Shown piece by piece: positions 1 through 9,036 of a stretch of 64,000 nucleotides of DNA. Every line of letters starts with the position of its first letter. Position 1 is the first letter of the stretch. The notes beneath the pieces are model-generated. The model did no database searches. It saw only the letters and a list, made by a program, of their open reading frames with translations, and was not told the origin of the DNA. The translations under genes were made by a program, and so were the position numbers. Source of the DNA: Parapedobacter sp964498395 (GTDB lineage Bacteria > Bacteroidota > Bacteroidia > Sphingobacteriales > Sphingobacteriaceae); NCBI GenBank assembly GCA_964498395.1, contig CAZCHE010000004.1:310001-374000 (forward strand), given 5' to 3'.

Positions 1-762
1 TCTGGCCTCGGGGTTGGGAAATCGTAGGTACGCACCGTAATCGTGGTTCCCCAGCGTGCTGAACACCCCCAACGGCGCTTTTACCTGATTGAAAATATCA
101 ATGTAATCCCTTACTTCCCCCGCTCTGTCATTCACCAAATCGCCGGTAAAAAACACCATGTCGGGTTTCGTTTCCAGCAAGCGCTCCACACCACCCTTTA
201 CCGCTGTCCGGTTAAACAGCGATCCTGTATGGATGTCTGAAATCTGGGCGATGGTCATTCCTTCAAATGCCTTCGGAAGTCCTTTGATCACCAAGCGTAC
301 ACGGTGTACGTGATAGTCATGCGCACCGGAAACAATACCCCAGGTCAATGTACCCGCCGGAATGGCTGCTGCCATCACCGCCGCCTTCATCAGGAACTCA
401 GACCGGTTTATCACTTGGCCACTACCCCCTGTCGTTCGCTTAACCGACCACCGAACCAATCTGGACGCATCCCCGGCCAATATCAACACAGCGGAAAGCA
501 TTTTGCCCCCATACGTCACAAACAGGCCGGACAGGATCACGGTTCGGATACCAACGCCCAAAACGTCAGATGCAATAAAGTTATAGGCCCATAAACCCAG
601 CAACAGTACGGTGGAGACACTCCAAAAAAGCACAGTCACCATCTGCTGTATTTGCTTACGCTGGTCGTTGACGGCTACTTTTACCGCTTGCCATACATAA
701 CAATCGATCAGCAACAGGATGCAGGTAAGGATAGGTACTACTAGAAATTTACTTGCAGTCAT
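1..762 (-). CDS. Membrane-anchored metallophosphoesterase (C-terminus cut by window edge)
   Basis: Calcineurin-like phosphoesterase, probably acting on a phosphoester outside the cytoplasmic membrane. The 254 visible residues start with three hydrophobic segments (about 5-22, 42-62, 72-97) and another at 126-146. The metal-binding motifs follow: SDIH at 175-178, GDLVND at 207-212 and GNHD at 238-241. The rest of the catalytic domain lies beyond the left edge. The start is set by a strong AGGAGGG Shine-Dalgarno sequence just upstream, embedded in the stop region of the SDR gene 12 bp away, so the two are probably co-transcribed. Family is certain from the motifs; the substrate is unknown. Confidence 0.85.
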   Translation of the reverse strand, partial: MTASKFLVVPILTCILLLIDCYVWQAVKVAVNDQRKQIQQMVTVLFWSVSTVLLLGLWAYNFIASDVLGVGIRTVILSGLFVTYGGKMLSAVLILAGDASRLVRWSVKRTTGGSGQVINRSEFLMKAAVMAAAIPAGTLTWGIVSGAHDYHVHRVRLVIKGLPKAFEGMTIAQISDIHTGSLFNRTAVKGGVERLLETKPDMVFFTGDLVNDRAGEVRDYIDIFNQVKAPLGVFSTLGNHDYGAYLRFPNPEAR

Positions 763-774
763 CTTGTTTCCCTC

Positions 775-1503
775 CTATATCGATTGCCCACCATCCACTA
801 GGTGTATCGCCCCCGTCATGAAAGAAGCATCCTCACTGAGCAGGAAGGCAATAGCCTTGGCAACTTCATCGGGTTTGCCCATTCTGGACAAGGGTATGGT
901 ACTCCGCATTTGCTCCTCAAGCTGTTGGTTTAGCCCGATTTTATCCATAATTTCCGTCGCTACGGGGCCTGGACTTACGGCGTTAACCCGGATACCCCGG
1001 GGAGCCAATTCGACCGCTGCAATTTTCATCACTGCGTTCAATGCGGCTTTGCTCGCAGCATACACGGATGCAGTGGGGGGAGAAATGGTGGCTGATGTCG
1101 ATGATAGCAATACCACTGATGCATGGTCATTTAGCAGGGGGATGAATTTGCCCAGGGTGAAATAGGCTCCCTTGAAATTCACATTCATCACTTCGTCGAA
1201 CAAGGCTTCATCGGTAAATTCGATAGGCGAAAATTTGGTTATGCCCGCATTGATAAGCAATAGGTCTATTTTTCCGAATCGGTTGGCGACTGCCGAAGCC
1301 AGGTTGTCAATGTCCTGAATACGGGATTGGTCTGCTACGATACCGATGGCCCCCAGTTCTGATGCGGCTTTCTCAACAGCGTCCTTCCTCCTGCCGGTAA
1401 TCACCACCTGGGCCCCGCTGTTCGTTAGTTCTTTTGCAGCGGCATATCCGATACCACTGTTTCCGCCGGTAATGACGGCAATTTTTCCATTTAATGTTTT
1501 CAT
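775..1503 (-). CDS. Short-chain dehydrogenase/reductase (SDR)
   Basis: Classical 242-residue SDR, a cytoplasmic NAD(P)-dependent oxidoreductase. The cofactor motif TGGNSGIG is at 12-19, NAG at 85-87, the catalytic Ser near 134-135 and YAASK at 148-152. The C-terminal DGG segment is typical of the family. It lies between a DUF2652 gene (47 bp upstream) and the metallophosphoesterase, all on the minus strand. The substrate cannot be told from sequence. A second, larger SDR sits in the same cluster, so an alcohol/ketone detoxification role is possible, but this is inference. Confidence 0.85.
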   Translation of the reverse strand: MKTLNGKIAVITGGNSGIGYAAAKELTNSGAQVVITGRRKDAVEKAASELGAIGIVADQSRIQDIDNLASAVANRFGKIDLLLINAGITKFSPIEFTDEALFDEVMNVNFKGAYFTLGKFIPLLNDHASVVLLSSTSATISPPTASVYAASKAALNAVMKIAAVELAPRGIRVNAVSPGPVATEIMDKIGLNQQLEEQMRSTIPLSRMGKPDEVAKAIAFLLSEDASFMTGAIHLVDGGQSI

Positions 1504-1550
1504 TTTTTTGCGTTGATTAACTAATTCCTATCCATCGGTATTATCCGGTG

Positions 1551-2153
1551 TTAGGTTGCGACGGCAACCGGGTGGTCAAATTGCAGGTAGGTGAAGCAGA
1601 TGTTGCGTATATCACCATATATTTCGCATAACGCGTTGGAACGAGATCCATCTGTTGAATGCGTTGCGGGTATATCTGCAGCTGGAGCGGCCGCTGTCAA
1701 CTCATCGGTCATCAACAGATAAGAACGCCCGGGAATGCCATTTTTCAATAGACGGTGACTTTCAATAACCACTTCACCATATAACTTCCTGAATCCCCCC
1801 AGGGAAAACTCCGACATACTCCCGTAGTGGGCAACGGCTTTGAGGTGGAGATCCAGCGGTAGGTTCAACTGTGCTTCCAATTCAGCCTTTTTCTTGCAAA
1901 AGGCGCGTGTTAGGCTGTCAAACTGCCGGGTGATGTCTTCAATGCTGGGTAGTTGCCGCCATTTGTAAAAGAATACCGCATCTCCTTCGATCTCAGCAAT
2001 CTCCAGCCCCAGCACATTGTGCTGGATGATTGTCGAGAGCAGCTCATACGTGATGCGTTTACCGGTTAGCAGATCTGTGCTCCGGACAAGCTCAGTGAAA
2101 CCACTGATGTCTGGGATAAAAACCAGCCCTTTGCGGGTGAGATAGCTATTCAT
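1551..2153 (-). CDS. DUF2652 protein (class III cyclase-like fold)
   Basis: A 200-residue protein opening with FIPDISGFTELV (residues 12-23) and carrying EIEGDAVFFY near 55-64. These motifs mark DUF2652, a Bacteroidota family that resembles the class III nucleotide-cyclase fold. Asp15 and the acidic EGDA segment match the positions of cyclase metal ligands, but I cannot confirm the full catalytic set, so cyclase activity is not claimed. There is no signal peptide or membrane segment. It is probably co-transcribed with the downstream SDR. Members are often found with stress or regulatory genes; the function is unknown. Confidence 0.7.
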   Translation of the reverse strand: MNSYLTRKGLVFIPDISGFTELVRSTDLLTGKRITYELLSTIIQHNVLGLEIAEIEGDAVFFYKWRQLPSIEDITRQFDSLTRAFCKKKAELEAQLNLPLDLHLKAVAHYGSMSEFSLGGFRKLYGEVVIESHRLLKNGIPGRSYLLMTDELTAAAPAADIPATHSTDGSRSNALCEIYGDIRNICFTYLQFDHPVAVAT

Positions 2154-2301
2154 GATTTCTTTTTTTATGCTTTCAATCTGTTAACCGGTATCCTGCTGCC
2201 TAGTTATTCTGTATCCGTGGAATCGCGATGGTTTTCATTTTAAGGCCGTACGGATCGGAGCTGTCGGTTTCATCGAAGCCGCGCCCGGCGGCAGCAAAAT
2301 G

Positions 2302-3294
2302 CTACAGACTGAATTGCAGACCCGTCATTTCTTCGCTCCATGCCCACAACCGCTTGGCATCCACTTCGTCCAGTGAGTATGGCTTAACCCCATGCGTTGC
2401 GCCATCTCCAAACGCCAACTCGGCAACATCCACATCTTCGCAATAGACCCCACCCACGTTGTCCAGCTGGGGGCTCGAGGCACACCATACCGTGGTTGCC
2501 GCGCCCTGGGGTACCGTTTTCAGCGATGCCAGTACTTCCGGCAACATGTTGCCTTCGGCATCACAGAACCCCATCTGCTGGAACAGCTCCAGCGGCGCTT
2601 CCCTGCCCAGCTCAGTTCCGCCGATGGAACCCGGATGCACGGAATAAGCCCTCACGTGAAAAGCCTTTGCCCGGTTGTCCAATTCAAGCGCAAAAAGGTT
2701 ACTAGCGGTTTTCGATTGTCCGTAGGCTTGCAGCGTCTCGTATTCGCGGTTCAGGAAATTGGGGTCGTCAAAATCGAACCCACCGAAGTGATGCCCGTGG
2801 GAGGATACATTGATTACGCGTGCGCCATTTGCCGACTTGAGTGCGGGCCAAAGCCTTGCCGTAAGCTGGAACTGGGCCAGGTAATTCGTCGCCAGCTGCG
2901 ATTCGATGCCGCGGCTGTCTCTGCGTAGTGGCACCCACATGATGCCTGCATTGTTGATCAGCAAATGAAGTGGCCTGCCCGAAGCAAGGAATTTTTCCGC
3001 AAAGGCATCAATGGATGCCGGATTCATCAAATCCATGGCTTCCAGCTCCACATTAGCGATGCCTTGTAGGTTTTTCTTTGCCTTTTCGGTATCGCGCGCG
3101 GGTACAATCACCGTGGCACCAGCGGCGGCAAGGGTCTTGGTCGTTTCCAACCCGATGCCCGTGTTGCCGCCGGTAACGATGGCGGTTTTTCCGGTGAGGT
3201 CAATACCTTTGATGACGTCACTTGTTGTTGATGTGGCGTTGAACCCAGAACCTACCGGCTGCTGCAACGCTCCCTGATAATTGTTTTGTTTCAT
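2302..3294 (-). CDS. SDR-family oxidoreductase (retinol dehydrogenase-like)
   Basis: A 330-residue extended-length SDR of the retinol dehydrogenase/WW-domain-oxidoreductase-like type. TGGNTGIG is at 41-48, NNAG at 114-117, Ser165, and YGQSK at 191-195. The N-terminal 30 residues precede the Rossmann fold and are not a signal peptide. Its stop lies 148 bp upstream of the DUF2652 gene start, so it may be in the same minus-strand transcript or have its own terminator. The start codon is preceded by an A/T-rich leader without Shine-Dalgarno, usual for this phylum. Substrate unknown. Confidence 0.82.
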   Translation of the reverse strand: MKQNNYQGALQQPVGSGFNATSTTSDVIKGIDLTGKTAIVTGGNTGIGLETTKTLAAAGATVIVPARDTEKAKKNLQGIANVELEAMDLMNPASIDAFAEKFLASGRPLHLLINNAGIMWVPLRRDSRGIESQLATNYLAQFQLTARLWPALKSANGARVINVSSHGHHFGGFDFDDPNFLNREYETLQAYGQSKTASNLFALELDNRAKAFHVRAYSVHPGSIGGTELGREAPLELFQQMGFCDAEGNMLPEVLASLKTVPQGAATTVWCASSPQLDNVGGVYCEDVDVAELAFGDGATHGVKPYSLDEVDAKRLWAWSEEMTGLQFSL

Positions 3295-3382
3295 TGTTAT
3301 ACTTAATTAATTGTTATCGTTGAGACAAAGGTATCGCGGATACGCGCCGGCAGTTTTGTTCAAACGTCCGAATATGCTTTGT

Positions 3383-4192
3383 TTAAAAGTTCGCCTTTTG
3401 TAGCTCTTTCACGGCATCGTCAACGAGCCTGTATACGGCCCGTGGTCGCGAGGCATATATGGCATGGCTACCCGTTCTTATTTCTACGATTTTCCGGCTG
3501 TCGCCCCTCTCCGCATACATCCGTTGCAGGCCCGGATTGATGATGCGATCCTGTGCGGCCACCATATAATATACCGGTTTTACCTTCCATGCCGGGTTGC
3601 GGATGGTTGCCGTAAAACAGCTATCGGCCGTAGGTACTTGTGCCTTGGCCATAAATGCCGCTTTTCTAGTGGAGAAATCTGCTGCAAAATCCGCTGCGAA
3701 ACTTTCGGTCAGGATGTAATCCAATCCGTCGCCGGTTTTTACAAGTGAGGTATAGGCAGGAGGAAATCTCTTGAAGAGCTCGCCGCGGTTTTCGTTCGCC
3801 TCGGGCATATGTGCCGCGATGTATACCAAACCCCGCACCTTAGGATGGTTGCCCGCTACGGAGATGACCACTCCGCCATAACTGTGGCCCACCAATAACG
3901 TTGGGCCGTCTTGCTGCTCGATAAGCCGGATGACTTCGGCCACATCACTATACAGGCCCTGCAACTTGTGTTGGCTCACGGTAACGTTGTACCCCTTTTT
4001 TTTCAGGCGGTGGTACACCGCTTCCCAGCCCGAGCCATCAACAAATGCTCCGTGCACCAAGATAATGTGCTGTATGGGAGCTTGATTTTTTCTGTTGGGG
4101 GTGTTCGCCTGGCATAAATTCAAGGTTCCTAAAAAGAAGACTAGCGACCATCCGAAAATGTGTTTAAACTGACTGAAATGTGACATGCGCAT
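3383..4192 (-). CDS. Secreted alpha/beta hydrolase
   Basis: A 269-residue hydrolase with an N-terminal signal sequence (hydrophobic stretch about 11-29), so predicted periplasmic. The oxyanion segment LVHGAFVDG is at 45-53, the nucleophile elbow GHSYGG at 102-107 (Ser104), a probable acid Asp215 and catalytic His243 in GSHAIY. The pattern matches the AB-hydrolase/methyl-esterase-like group. A second in-frame ATG two codons downstream is equally possible. It is the first gene of the minus-strand group and is divergent from the LytTR sensor-regulator 175 bp away, which may control it. Confidence 0.82.
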   Translation of the reverse strand: MRMSHFSQFKHIFGWSLVFFLGTLNLCQANTPNRKNQAPIQHIILVHGAFVDGSGWEAVYHRLKKKGYNVTVSQHKLQGLYSDVAEVIRLIEQQDGPTLLVGHSYGGVVISVAGNHPKVRGLVYIAAHMPEANENRGELFKRFPPAYTSLVKTGDGLDYILTESFAADFAADFSTRKAAFMAKAQVPTADSCFTATIRNPAWKVKPVYYMVAAQDRIINPGLQRMYAERGDSRKIVEIRTGSHAIYASRPRAVYRLVDDAVKELQKANF

Positions 4193-4367
4193 ACTTAATT
4201 CAATTGATATGACTTATAGTTAATGATTTACGGCAGCGAAACTACAACAAGCTGGATATCAATTATAAATGGTTTGGCCGAAGCGGAAACATTGGCCTGC
4301 CAAGCAGAAAATAAGCGGCTGAAAAGTACAACACGCGACTATTTAGGTTAACTTTGGAACATACCAT
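4193..4367. promoter_or_regulatory. Divergent promoter region
   Basis: A 175-bp gap between the minus-strand hydrolase/SDR group and the plus-strand Cache-LytTR gene. TAACTTTG at 4349-4356 fits the Bacteroidota -7 box TAnnTTTG for the LytTR gene and would give a very short 5' leader. No clear -33 TTG is seen at the right distance. LytTR proteins usually bind direct repeats about 21 bp apart; I did not find an unambiguous pair by eye. Confidence 0.4.
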
Positions 4368-5447
4368 ATGCAGAAAACGACACGATACAGCCTGACTTTC
4401 CTTGCCATTATGCTTGTGGCCGCCGGCGTGGGGTTAGTGGCCTTGCACCACCATTTTAATCATGCCAAGGAATTACTTTGGGCAAGCAAAATGGAATCCG
4501 GGCGAAGAGAGATTCGTGAAATAAGCATGCTCCTCACCCAACAATTGCGGGCCGGTATCGCACCACAACAAGTGGTGGATCACCTCCAGCGAAGTATCGT
4601 CAATACCGATACGCAAAGTGAGTTCATCTGCATGTACGATCGCGAAGGGGTTGAACTCTGCCATCCGGATCCGGCCTTTGTCGGCACGAAAATCGAAGCG
4701 TCTGATTTCAGGTTTGCCGGTTCGGGTAATGTCGATGATTTCCTTGCCGTCATCTCCCAGGGCCAATCGGCATCTGGGATTCGTAGTTTTCCGGTGCAAC
4801 GTGAAAAAAGTTCCCAGATTGTCAGTATTTATCCTGTTGAAGGAACCGATTGGATGTTAGCGAGCCATTTCAATGTTCTGCTTTTACAAACCCAGTTGGA
4901 TAGCCTATACCGAGATTTTCTGGTGGGTACGCTGGCGGTGATTTTTTTGATCGCTACAGCTGGGTTTTTACTCATCCGCTGGATCTATCGAACGTATGAG
5001 CGGGATACCGAAATCCACGTCAGCGGTCTCAATGAGGAAATCAACAGCCTAAGCCTACTCAACCGCCAACTGGAAAACAAACAGCAAATTAGTTCTTCTG
5101 CTGACACCAAACGCAAACGAATCATCACCTATCACAAGGACGAGATCATTACTTTAGATATCAATGATATTGCTTTTTTCTACTTGTCGGAAAGCACCGT
5201 ATATTTGACGACCTTTCAGAGACAGGAGTATAGCCACACCGACAGCCTGGATGAGTTGATGAAGCAGCTGAATTCCGATAATTTCTATCGGGCCAACCGG
5301 CAATACATCATCCACCTGGACGCCATTGAAAGCATTCTAGTTTACGGACGGAACCAACTGCAATTAAAAACCAGGCCGAAATCTCCGGAAAACATCATCA
5401 TCAGTAAAAACAAAGTCGCCGAATTTAAGAGGTGGTTGGATCGTTAA
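4368..5447 (+). CDS. Membrane Cache-domain sensor with LytTR DNA-binding domain
   Basis: A 359-residue one-component transmembrane transcription factor. TM1 is at about 7-27. An extracytoplasmic Cache-like sensor follows at about 30-180, with the recognisable pattern of a strand reading 'YDREG', then 'CHPDPAFVG' and a late 'EGTDWMLA'. TM2 is at about 183-208, a short coiled linker at 210-245 and a C-terminal LytTR domain at about 250-355. There is no histidine kinase or receiver domain, so signal binding outside would be passed straight to the DNA-binding domain. It is divergent from the hydrolase/SDR group, its most likely target. Ligand unknown. Confidence 0.8.
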   Translation: MQKTTRYSLTFLAIMLVAAGVGLVALHHHFNHAKELLWASKMESGRREIREISMLLTQQLRAGIAPQQVVDHLQRSIVNTDTQSEFICMYDREGVELCHPDPAFVGTKIEASDFRFAGSGNVDDFLAVISQGQSASGIRSFPVQREKSSQIVSIYPVEGTDWMLASHFNVLLLQTQLDSLYRDFLVGTLAVIFLIATAGFLLIRWIYRTYERDTEIHVSGLNEEINSLSLLNRQLENKQQISSSADTKRKRIITYHKDEIITLDINDIAFFYLSESTVYLTTFQRQEYSHTDSLDELMKQLNSDNFYRANRQYIIHLDAIESILVYGRNQLQLKTRPKSPENIIISKNKVAEFKRWLDR

Positions 5448-5481
5448 CGTGCTGATATCAATCAGTTTTATTGCTATTGGA

Positions 5482-6399
5482 TTAGGAAGTGACCGATAAG
5501 GGTTTCGCTAACCACTTGATAATGTCATCGAACACCTGCTGCCGGTCATCCTCGTTAAGTATTTCGTGGCGCATGCCTTTGAAGAGCGATATTTGCAGTT
5601 CTTCAAAAAACTTGTCGCTCAGTGCATCCGCAGTCTTGTGTATGCCTTTTCCGAAATCGCCGATCGGATCATCGTAACCACTGATAAACAGGATGGGGAA
5701 ACTCGTCGGGATATGGTCTGCCCAACTCGACCGGGTGGCCTTGACATTCAGCGAGAGCAGGCCATAGAACGCATTGTTGCTGAAATCCACGCCACACAAT
5801 TCATCCGCCAAAAAAGCCTCCCTATTCTCCATGCGTGCACTCAGCCAATTGGTACCGTCATTCGGTCGCTCGTGCCTGAATCGCCTGTTATTGATGGACG
5901 AAAACAGCTTGTTGAGCCATCGGCTCCGTTTCGTGGGCGCGATTAGGTTGGCTATGCACAATACCGGACGGAATAACGCTGCCATGGTGTTGGGGCCACC
6001 GGTACCGATCAGGACGACCCCCTGAAAGAGGTGGGAAGATTCCCTCAGGAGGAGGCGTGCAACAAATGACCCCATGGAATGCCCCATCAGGATCAGCGGT
6101 ACGCCTGGGTAGCGATGCGATAAGAATCCGGCCATTCGTTCAGCCGTAGAAACCAATAGTTTGTCGGGGTGCTTTCGACGGAAGAAACCTAATTGTTCTT
6201 TGGTTTTTGCCGTCCGTCCATGGCCGATGTGGTCGTAAGTAAGTACGGCATAGCCTTTTCCCTTTAGGTAGTTCGCGAATTCCTCGTATCGGCCGCTATG
6301 TTCCTGCATGCCGTGTAATACGAGGATGGCGGCCTTGATAACGGTTCCTTCCCGCTCGTACACGGTATGGTGGATGTGTTCAGGGGCGGTGTGATCCAT
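5482..6399 (-). CDS. Alpha/beta hydrolase, lysophospholipase/monoglyceride lipase-like
   Basis: A 305-residue serine hydrolase of the S33 serine aminopeptidase/monoacylglycerol lipase group. LVLHGMQEHSGRY at 27-39 is the signature HG oxyanion region with the EHSGRY sequence typical of monoglyceride lipases. GHSMG is at 106-110 (Ser108), and the C-terminal KGMRHEI supplies the catalytic His. No signal peptide. It ends 34 bp from the convergent LytTR gene and stands alone. Likely role is cleavage of monoacylglycerols or lysophospholipids; the exact substrate is inferred from family only. Confidence 0.82.
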   Translation of the reverse strand: MDHTAPEHIHHTVYEREGTVIKAAILVLHGMQEHSGRYEEFANYLKGKGYAVLTYDHIGHGRTAKTKEQLGFFRRKHPDKLLVSTAERMAGFLSHRYPGVPLILMGHSMGSFVARLLLRESSHLFQGVVLIGTGGPNTMAALFRPVLCIANLIAPTKRSRWLNKLFSSINNRRFRHERPNDGTNWLSARMENREAFLADELCGVDFSNNAFYGLLSLNVKATRSSWADHIPTSFPILFISGYDDPIGDFGKGIHKTADALSDKFFEELQISLFKGMRHEILNEDDRQQVFDDIIKWLAKPLSVTS

Positions 6400-6479
6400 A
6401 ATCGATTCCTAAATTACGAAATATGGCTTGTAAGGGGGTGATTTACGGCAATTATTTTTAGCCCTGTGTATAGCTCTTG

Positions 6480-7724
6480 TTATTTAAATCCAAATAGGAA
6501 CGGAAAGATAAACACTACGGACACTGCCCAAAGGCAATAAATGGGTAAGTATGACGCAATGGTTTTTCCAACAGTGCTGATGTCTGCCTTCTTCGAAAGG
6601 ACTTTAAATAGCTGTACTGTGACCAATAGTAAGTTTACCAACATCAATAAGTTGGCGCCCAAAACCGCTAGCCGGTTTGGTGTAATTCCCCATTCTGATA
6701 TCCGGAACAAGATGGCAGACAGTGCGATTCCATTGACCAATATCGTAACCACCGACAGCAGCAAGAGGATCCACCACTCGACACGGCCGCCACTTGCCTT
6801 GGATGTTTCGGCAATCGAAAAGAAAATAATGGCCATCACCCCGATCAATAGGATATTGAATGTCAATAGAAACTCCCGGTCATTATAGGGATCTTTTCCC
6901 GAATAGGCGATGGCCACCAGGTAAACCACCAACATGACCAATACCAATGGACTGAATAATTTAGCAATCACCGGCGAAACTTTGCCTACCAATTGCGGGT
7001 TGGTTTGGGTAAGGTAGGTACCGATCAGGGGGGCGGCTGCGAGTCCAACCACACCGACATTCATGAAATAGAATTCTGTGATATCAAAACCAATCAACGA
7101 GAAAAGTCCGATGGTTACACCACTCAGGATGCCCCCTGAGATGACGATGAGGGTGGTCATCACGATCAAATCACCGTTATACGTGAGAAAGCCCAAACGC
7201 TTCTTGAGGTTGTTGTCCTTCTCGCCTACGAAGGCAACGCTTAATATCGCCCACAACAGCAAGGGCAGGTGGAGGCAGGATAGGATAAGCGTGTCACTTT
7301 CCTTGTTATCGGGAAGGACATTGATAAAGATAAGCCCCACAAGCATTGCACCGGCGAGGAGCGCCATCTTGCCGAAAGGCAATTTATTCTTCCAGGCAAA
7401 GTAGGCTGTTAATAGCGGGAAGACGATAAAGCCGATGTTACGTTGGTAGAAGAATTCCTCGTCAATTGCAAAAAGGGCTGGCAACTTGGCAATAAGCCCG
7501 GCAAGAAGCGAAGCCGCAAGTACCAAGATGATGTCTTTGCGGGTGCCCCAGGAAACTTCTTCGCCGGTGAAGTTCAGCCGCTCACTCCAATACTTGGCGG
7601 GGATACTGTCCGCTATTTCGGGATACAATGCGTTGAAAGCACGCTTAAACGCTAGCTTATCACCGCGGTACAACGCCTCCAGTTGTTTGGGGTTGTCGAG
7701 ATTGGATAGGATCTTGGTTTTCAT
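6480..7724 (-). CDS. DUF4153-type polytopic membrane protein
   Basis: A 414-residue membrane protein. A soluble N-terminus of about 65 residues is followed by roughly ten hydrophobic segments to the C-terminus, the arrangement of Bacteroidota DUF4153 proteins. No catalytic motif is visible. It lies 195 bp downstream of a winged-helix regulator and a small membrane protein on the same strand, an arrangement often seen for this family, suggesting the regulator acts on the group. Function unknown. Confidence 0.65.
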   Translation of the reverse strand: MKTKILSNLDNPKQLEALYRGDKLAFKRAFNALYPEIADSIPAKYWSERLNFTGEEVSWGTRKDIILVLAASLLAGLIAKLPALFAIDEEFFYQRNIGFIVFPLLTAYFAWKNKLPFGKMALLAGAMLVGLIFINVLPDNKESDTLILSCLHLPLLLWAILSVAFVGEKDNNLKKRLGFLTYNGDLIVMTTLIVISGGILSGVTIGLFSLIGFDITEFYFMNVGVVGLAAAPLIGTYLTQTNPQLVGKVSPVIAKLFSPLVLVMLVVYLVAIAYSGKDPYNDREFLLTFNILLIGVMAIIFFSIAETSKASGGRVEWWILLLLSVVTILVNGIALSAILFRISEWGITPNRLAVLGANLLMLVNLLLVTVQLFKVLSKKADISTVGKTIASYLPIYCLWAVSVVFIFPFLFGFK

Positions 7725-7919
7725 CTAATTATTTTTCTTTTATTGGCCGATGAGAACTCGATGCAAATAATTATTGCCCTGTGTGTCAATATTATTTACA
7801 TCTCGGTTTCATAACATGTAATTAATTATTTTTTCTTTGTTGATCGTTTTGTCTGTTTGAGTTTTTTGTATTAAAAGAACTTTGTTATTCAAAGTTTATA
7901 GATAAAAAAATAGCTGTTC
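7725..7919. other. A/T-rich intergenic region
   Basis: About 195 bp, strongly A/T-rich, between the winged-helix gene and the DUF4153 gene. It contains a weak hairpin, AACTTTG/CAAAGTT with a 5-nt loop at 7878-7896, read on the minus strand before a short T-rich run. This could be a weak terminator or processing site. No convincing promoter for the DUF4153 gene was identified. Confidence 0.3.
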
Positions 7920-8219
7920 CTATTTCTGGGATTGGATTAATTGTTCCAACGCTTTCAGGTGATCATCAAACGCTTTCTTGCCTGCTTCCGTCATGAAATA
8001 CCTGGTGTTGGGTTTACGGCCGACAAATGATTTTTCCACGCCGATAAACGCCTCTTTCTCCAATGCCTTGACGTGACTGGCCAAGTTACCGTCGGTCACA
8101 TCGAGAAACGCTTTCAGCGCATTGAAATCGAGCGTGTCATTGACAGCCAACGCTGACATGATACCGAGCTTGATTCTGCTTTCGAAAGCCTTATGTAATT
8201 TGTCAATGGATATTTTCAC
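7920..8219 (-). CDS. Winged-helix transcriptional regulator
   Basis: A 99-residue ArsR/MarR-like winged-helix protein of the HTH_34 type: helices at about 8-25, a helix-turn-helix around 32-56 (FNALKAFLDVTDGNLASHVKAL) and a wing with GRKPNTRYFMT. It consists of the DNA-binding domain plus a short C-terminal helix, so it is probably dimeric with no ligand domain. It starts with GTG, sharing a GTGA overlap with the stop of the upstream membrane-protein gene, so the two are translationally coupled. It likely regulates its own operon. Confidence 0.8.
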   Translation of the reverse strand: MKISIDKLHKAFESRIKLGIMSALAVNDTLDFNALKAFLDVTDGNLASHVKALEKEAFIGVEKSFVGRKPNTRYFMTEAGKKAFDDHLKALEQLIQSQK

Positions 8220-8842
8220 CGCTCGTACCTATAGTGGATATAAATGCCGTAAATGATGTGGAGTGCGCCGAATCCGATGGCCCAGCAGAGCAGACTATAG
8301 TCGATGAAGGACGCCGCGACGAGGCCCAGCCCGATTTCGATGAGACCCAATGCCCTGACGGCACGATAGGTGAATTGACCCGCATTATACAGTGCTAGGC
8401 CATAAAAAATTAGTGTCAGCGGAGCCGCTAAGCCTACCAGTCCACTCGAAATCAGAATAAGAATCAAGAGTCCGCCGGCAGCAAGCGGAACGGCCATATT
8501 GGCCAATAACCGTTTGGAAGTGGCACTCCATAGCTTTTCCCTACGTTTACTCGCGCGCTGGTAAGAAAGGAACACCGCTGTGCCAATGGCGAGTACCAAT
8601 ACGATTATTGCTAATGCAATAAGTTTTTGGGATGTGGTAGGCCATGTTGCCGAATCTACCGGGGTATAGGCGGGGCTTTCTGGATGGAAATGAAGGTATT
8701 GGTGTGCCGCATAGGCTCCCACAAGCGCATAGATACCTGCCATGACGCCAGCCCACCCCGAGAGTGACAAAAACTTCGATGAGCGCTCCATCATCGAACG
8801 GATTTCCGAGATATCCTGGATGTAGTCCTTTTCTTTTGACAT
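8216..8842 (-). CDS. Small integral membrane protein next to winged-helix regulator
   Basis: A 208-residue protein with about five to six hydrophobic segments beginning near residue 28. The N-terminal 20 residues are charged and cytoplasmic-looking. No recognisable catalytic motif. It overlaps the downstream winged-helix gene by 4 nt, and such regulator-membrane protein pairs are common in Bacteroidota. I do not recognise a named family with confidence. Confidence 0.6.
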   Translation of the reverse strand: MSKEKDYIQDISEIRSMMERSSKFLSLSGWAGVMAGIYALVGAYAAHQYLHFHPESPAYTPVDSATWPTTSQKLIALAIIVLVLAIGTAVFLSYQRASKRREKLWSATSKRLLANMAVPLAAGGLLILILISSGLVGLAAPLTLIFYGLALYNAGQFTYRAVRALGLIEIGLGLVAASFIDYSLLCWAIGFGALHIIYGIYIHYRYER

Positions 8843-9036
8843 TTAAAAGTACTTTTTTTTACAAAGCTAAATAGAAATCTGGAATTTGCAAGTGCTGGGC
8901 ACATTTATTTTGGTAAATGACAGAATAATCGCTAATGGCAGTGGGAGCAGTTACGTAAGAGGGTTTTAAGAAGCAACCAATCTCCAGAGAAATGGGTTGG
9001 CAAACGCGGGTGGACTTCCGATGCAACGGTAATGTT

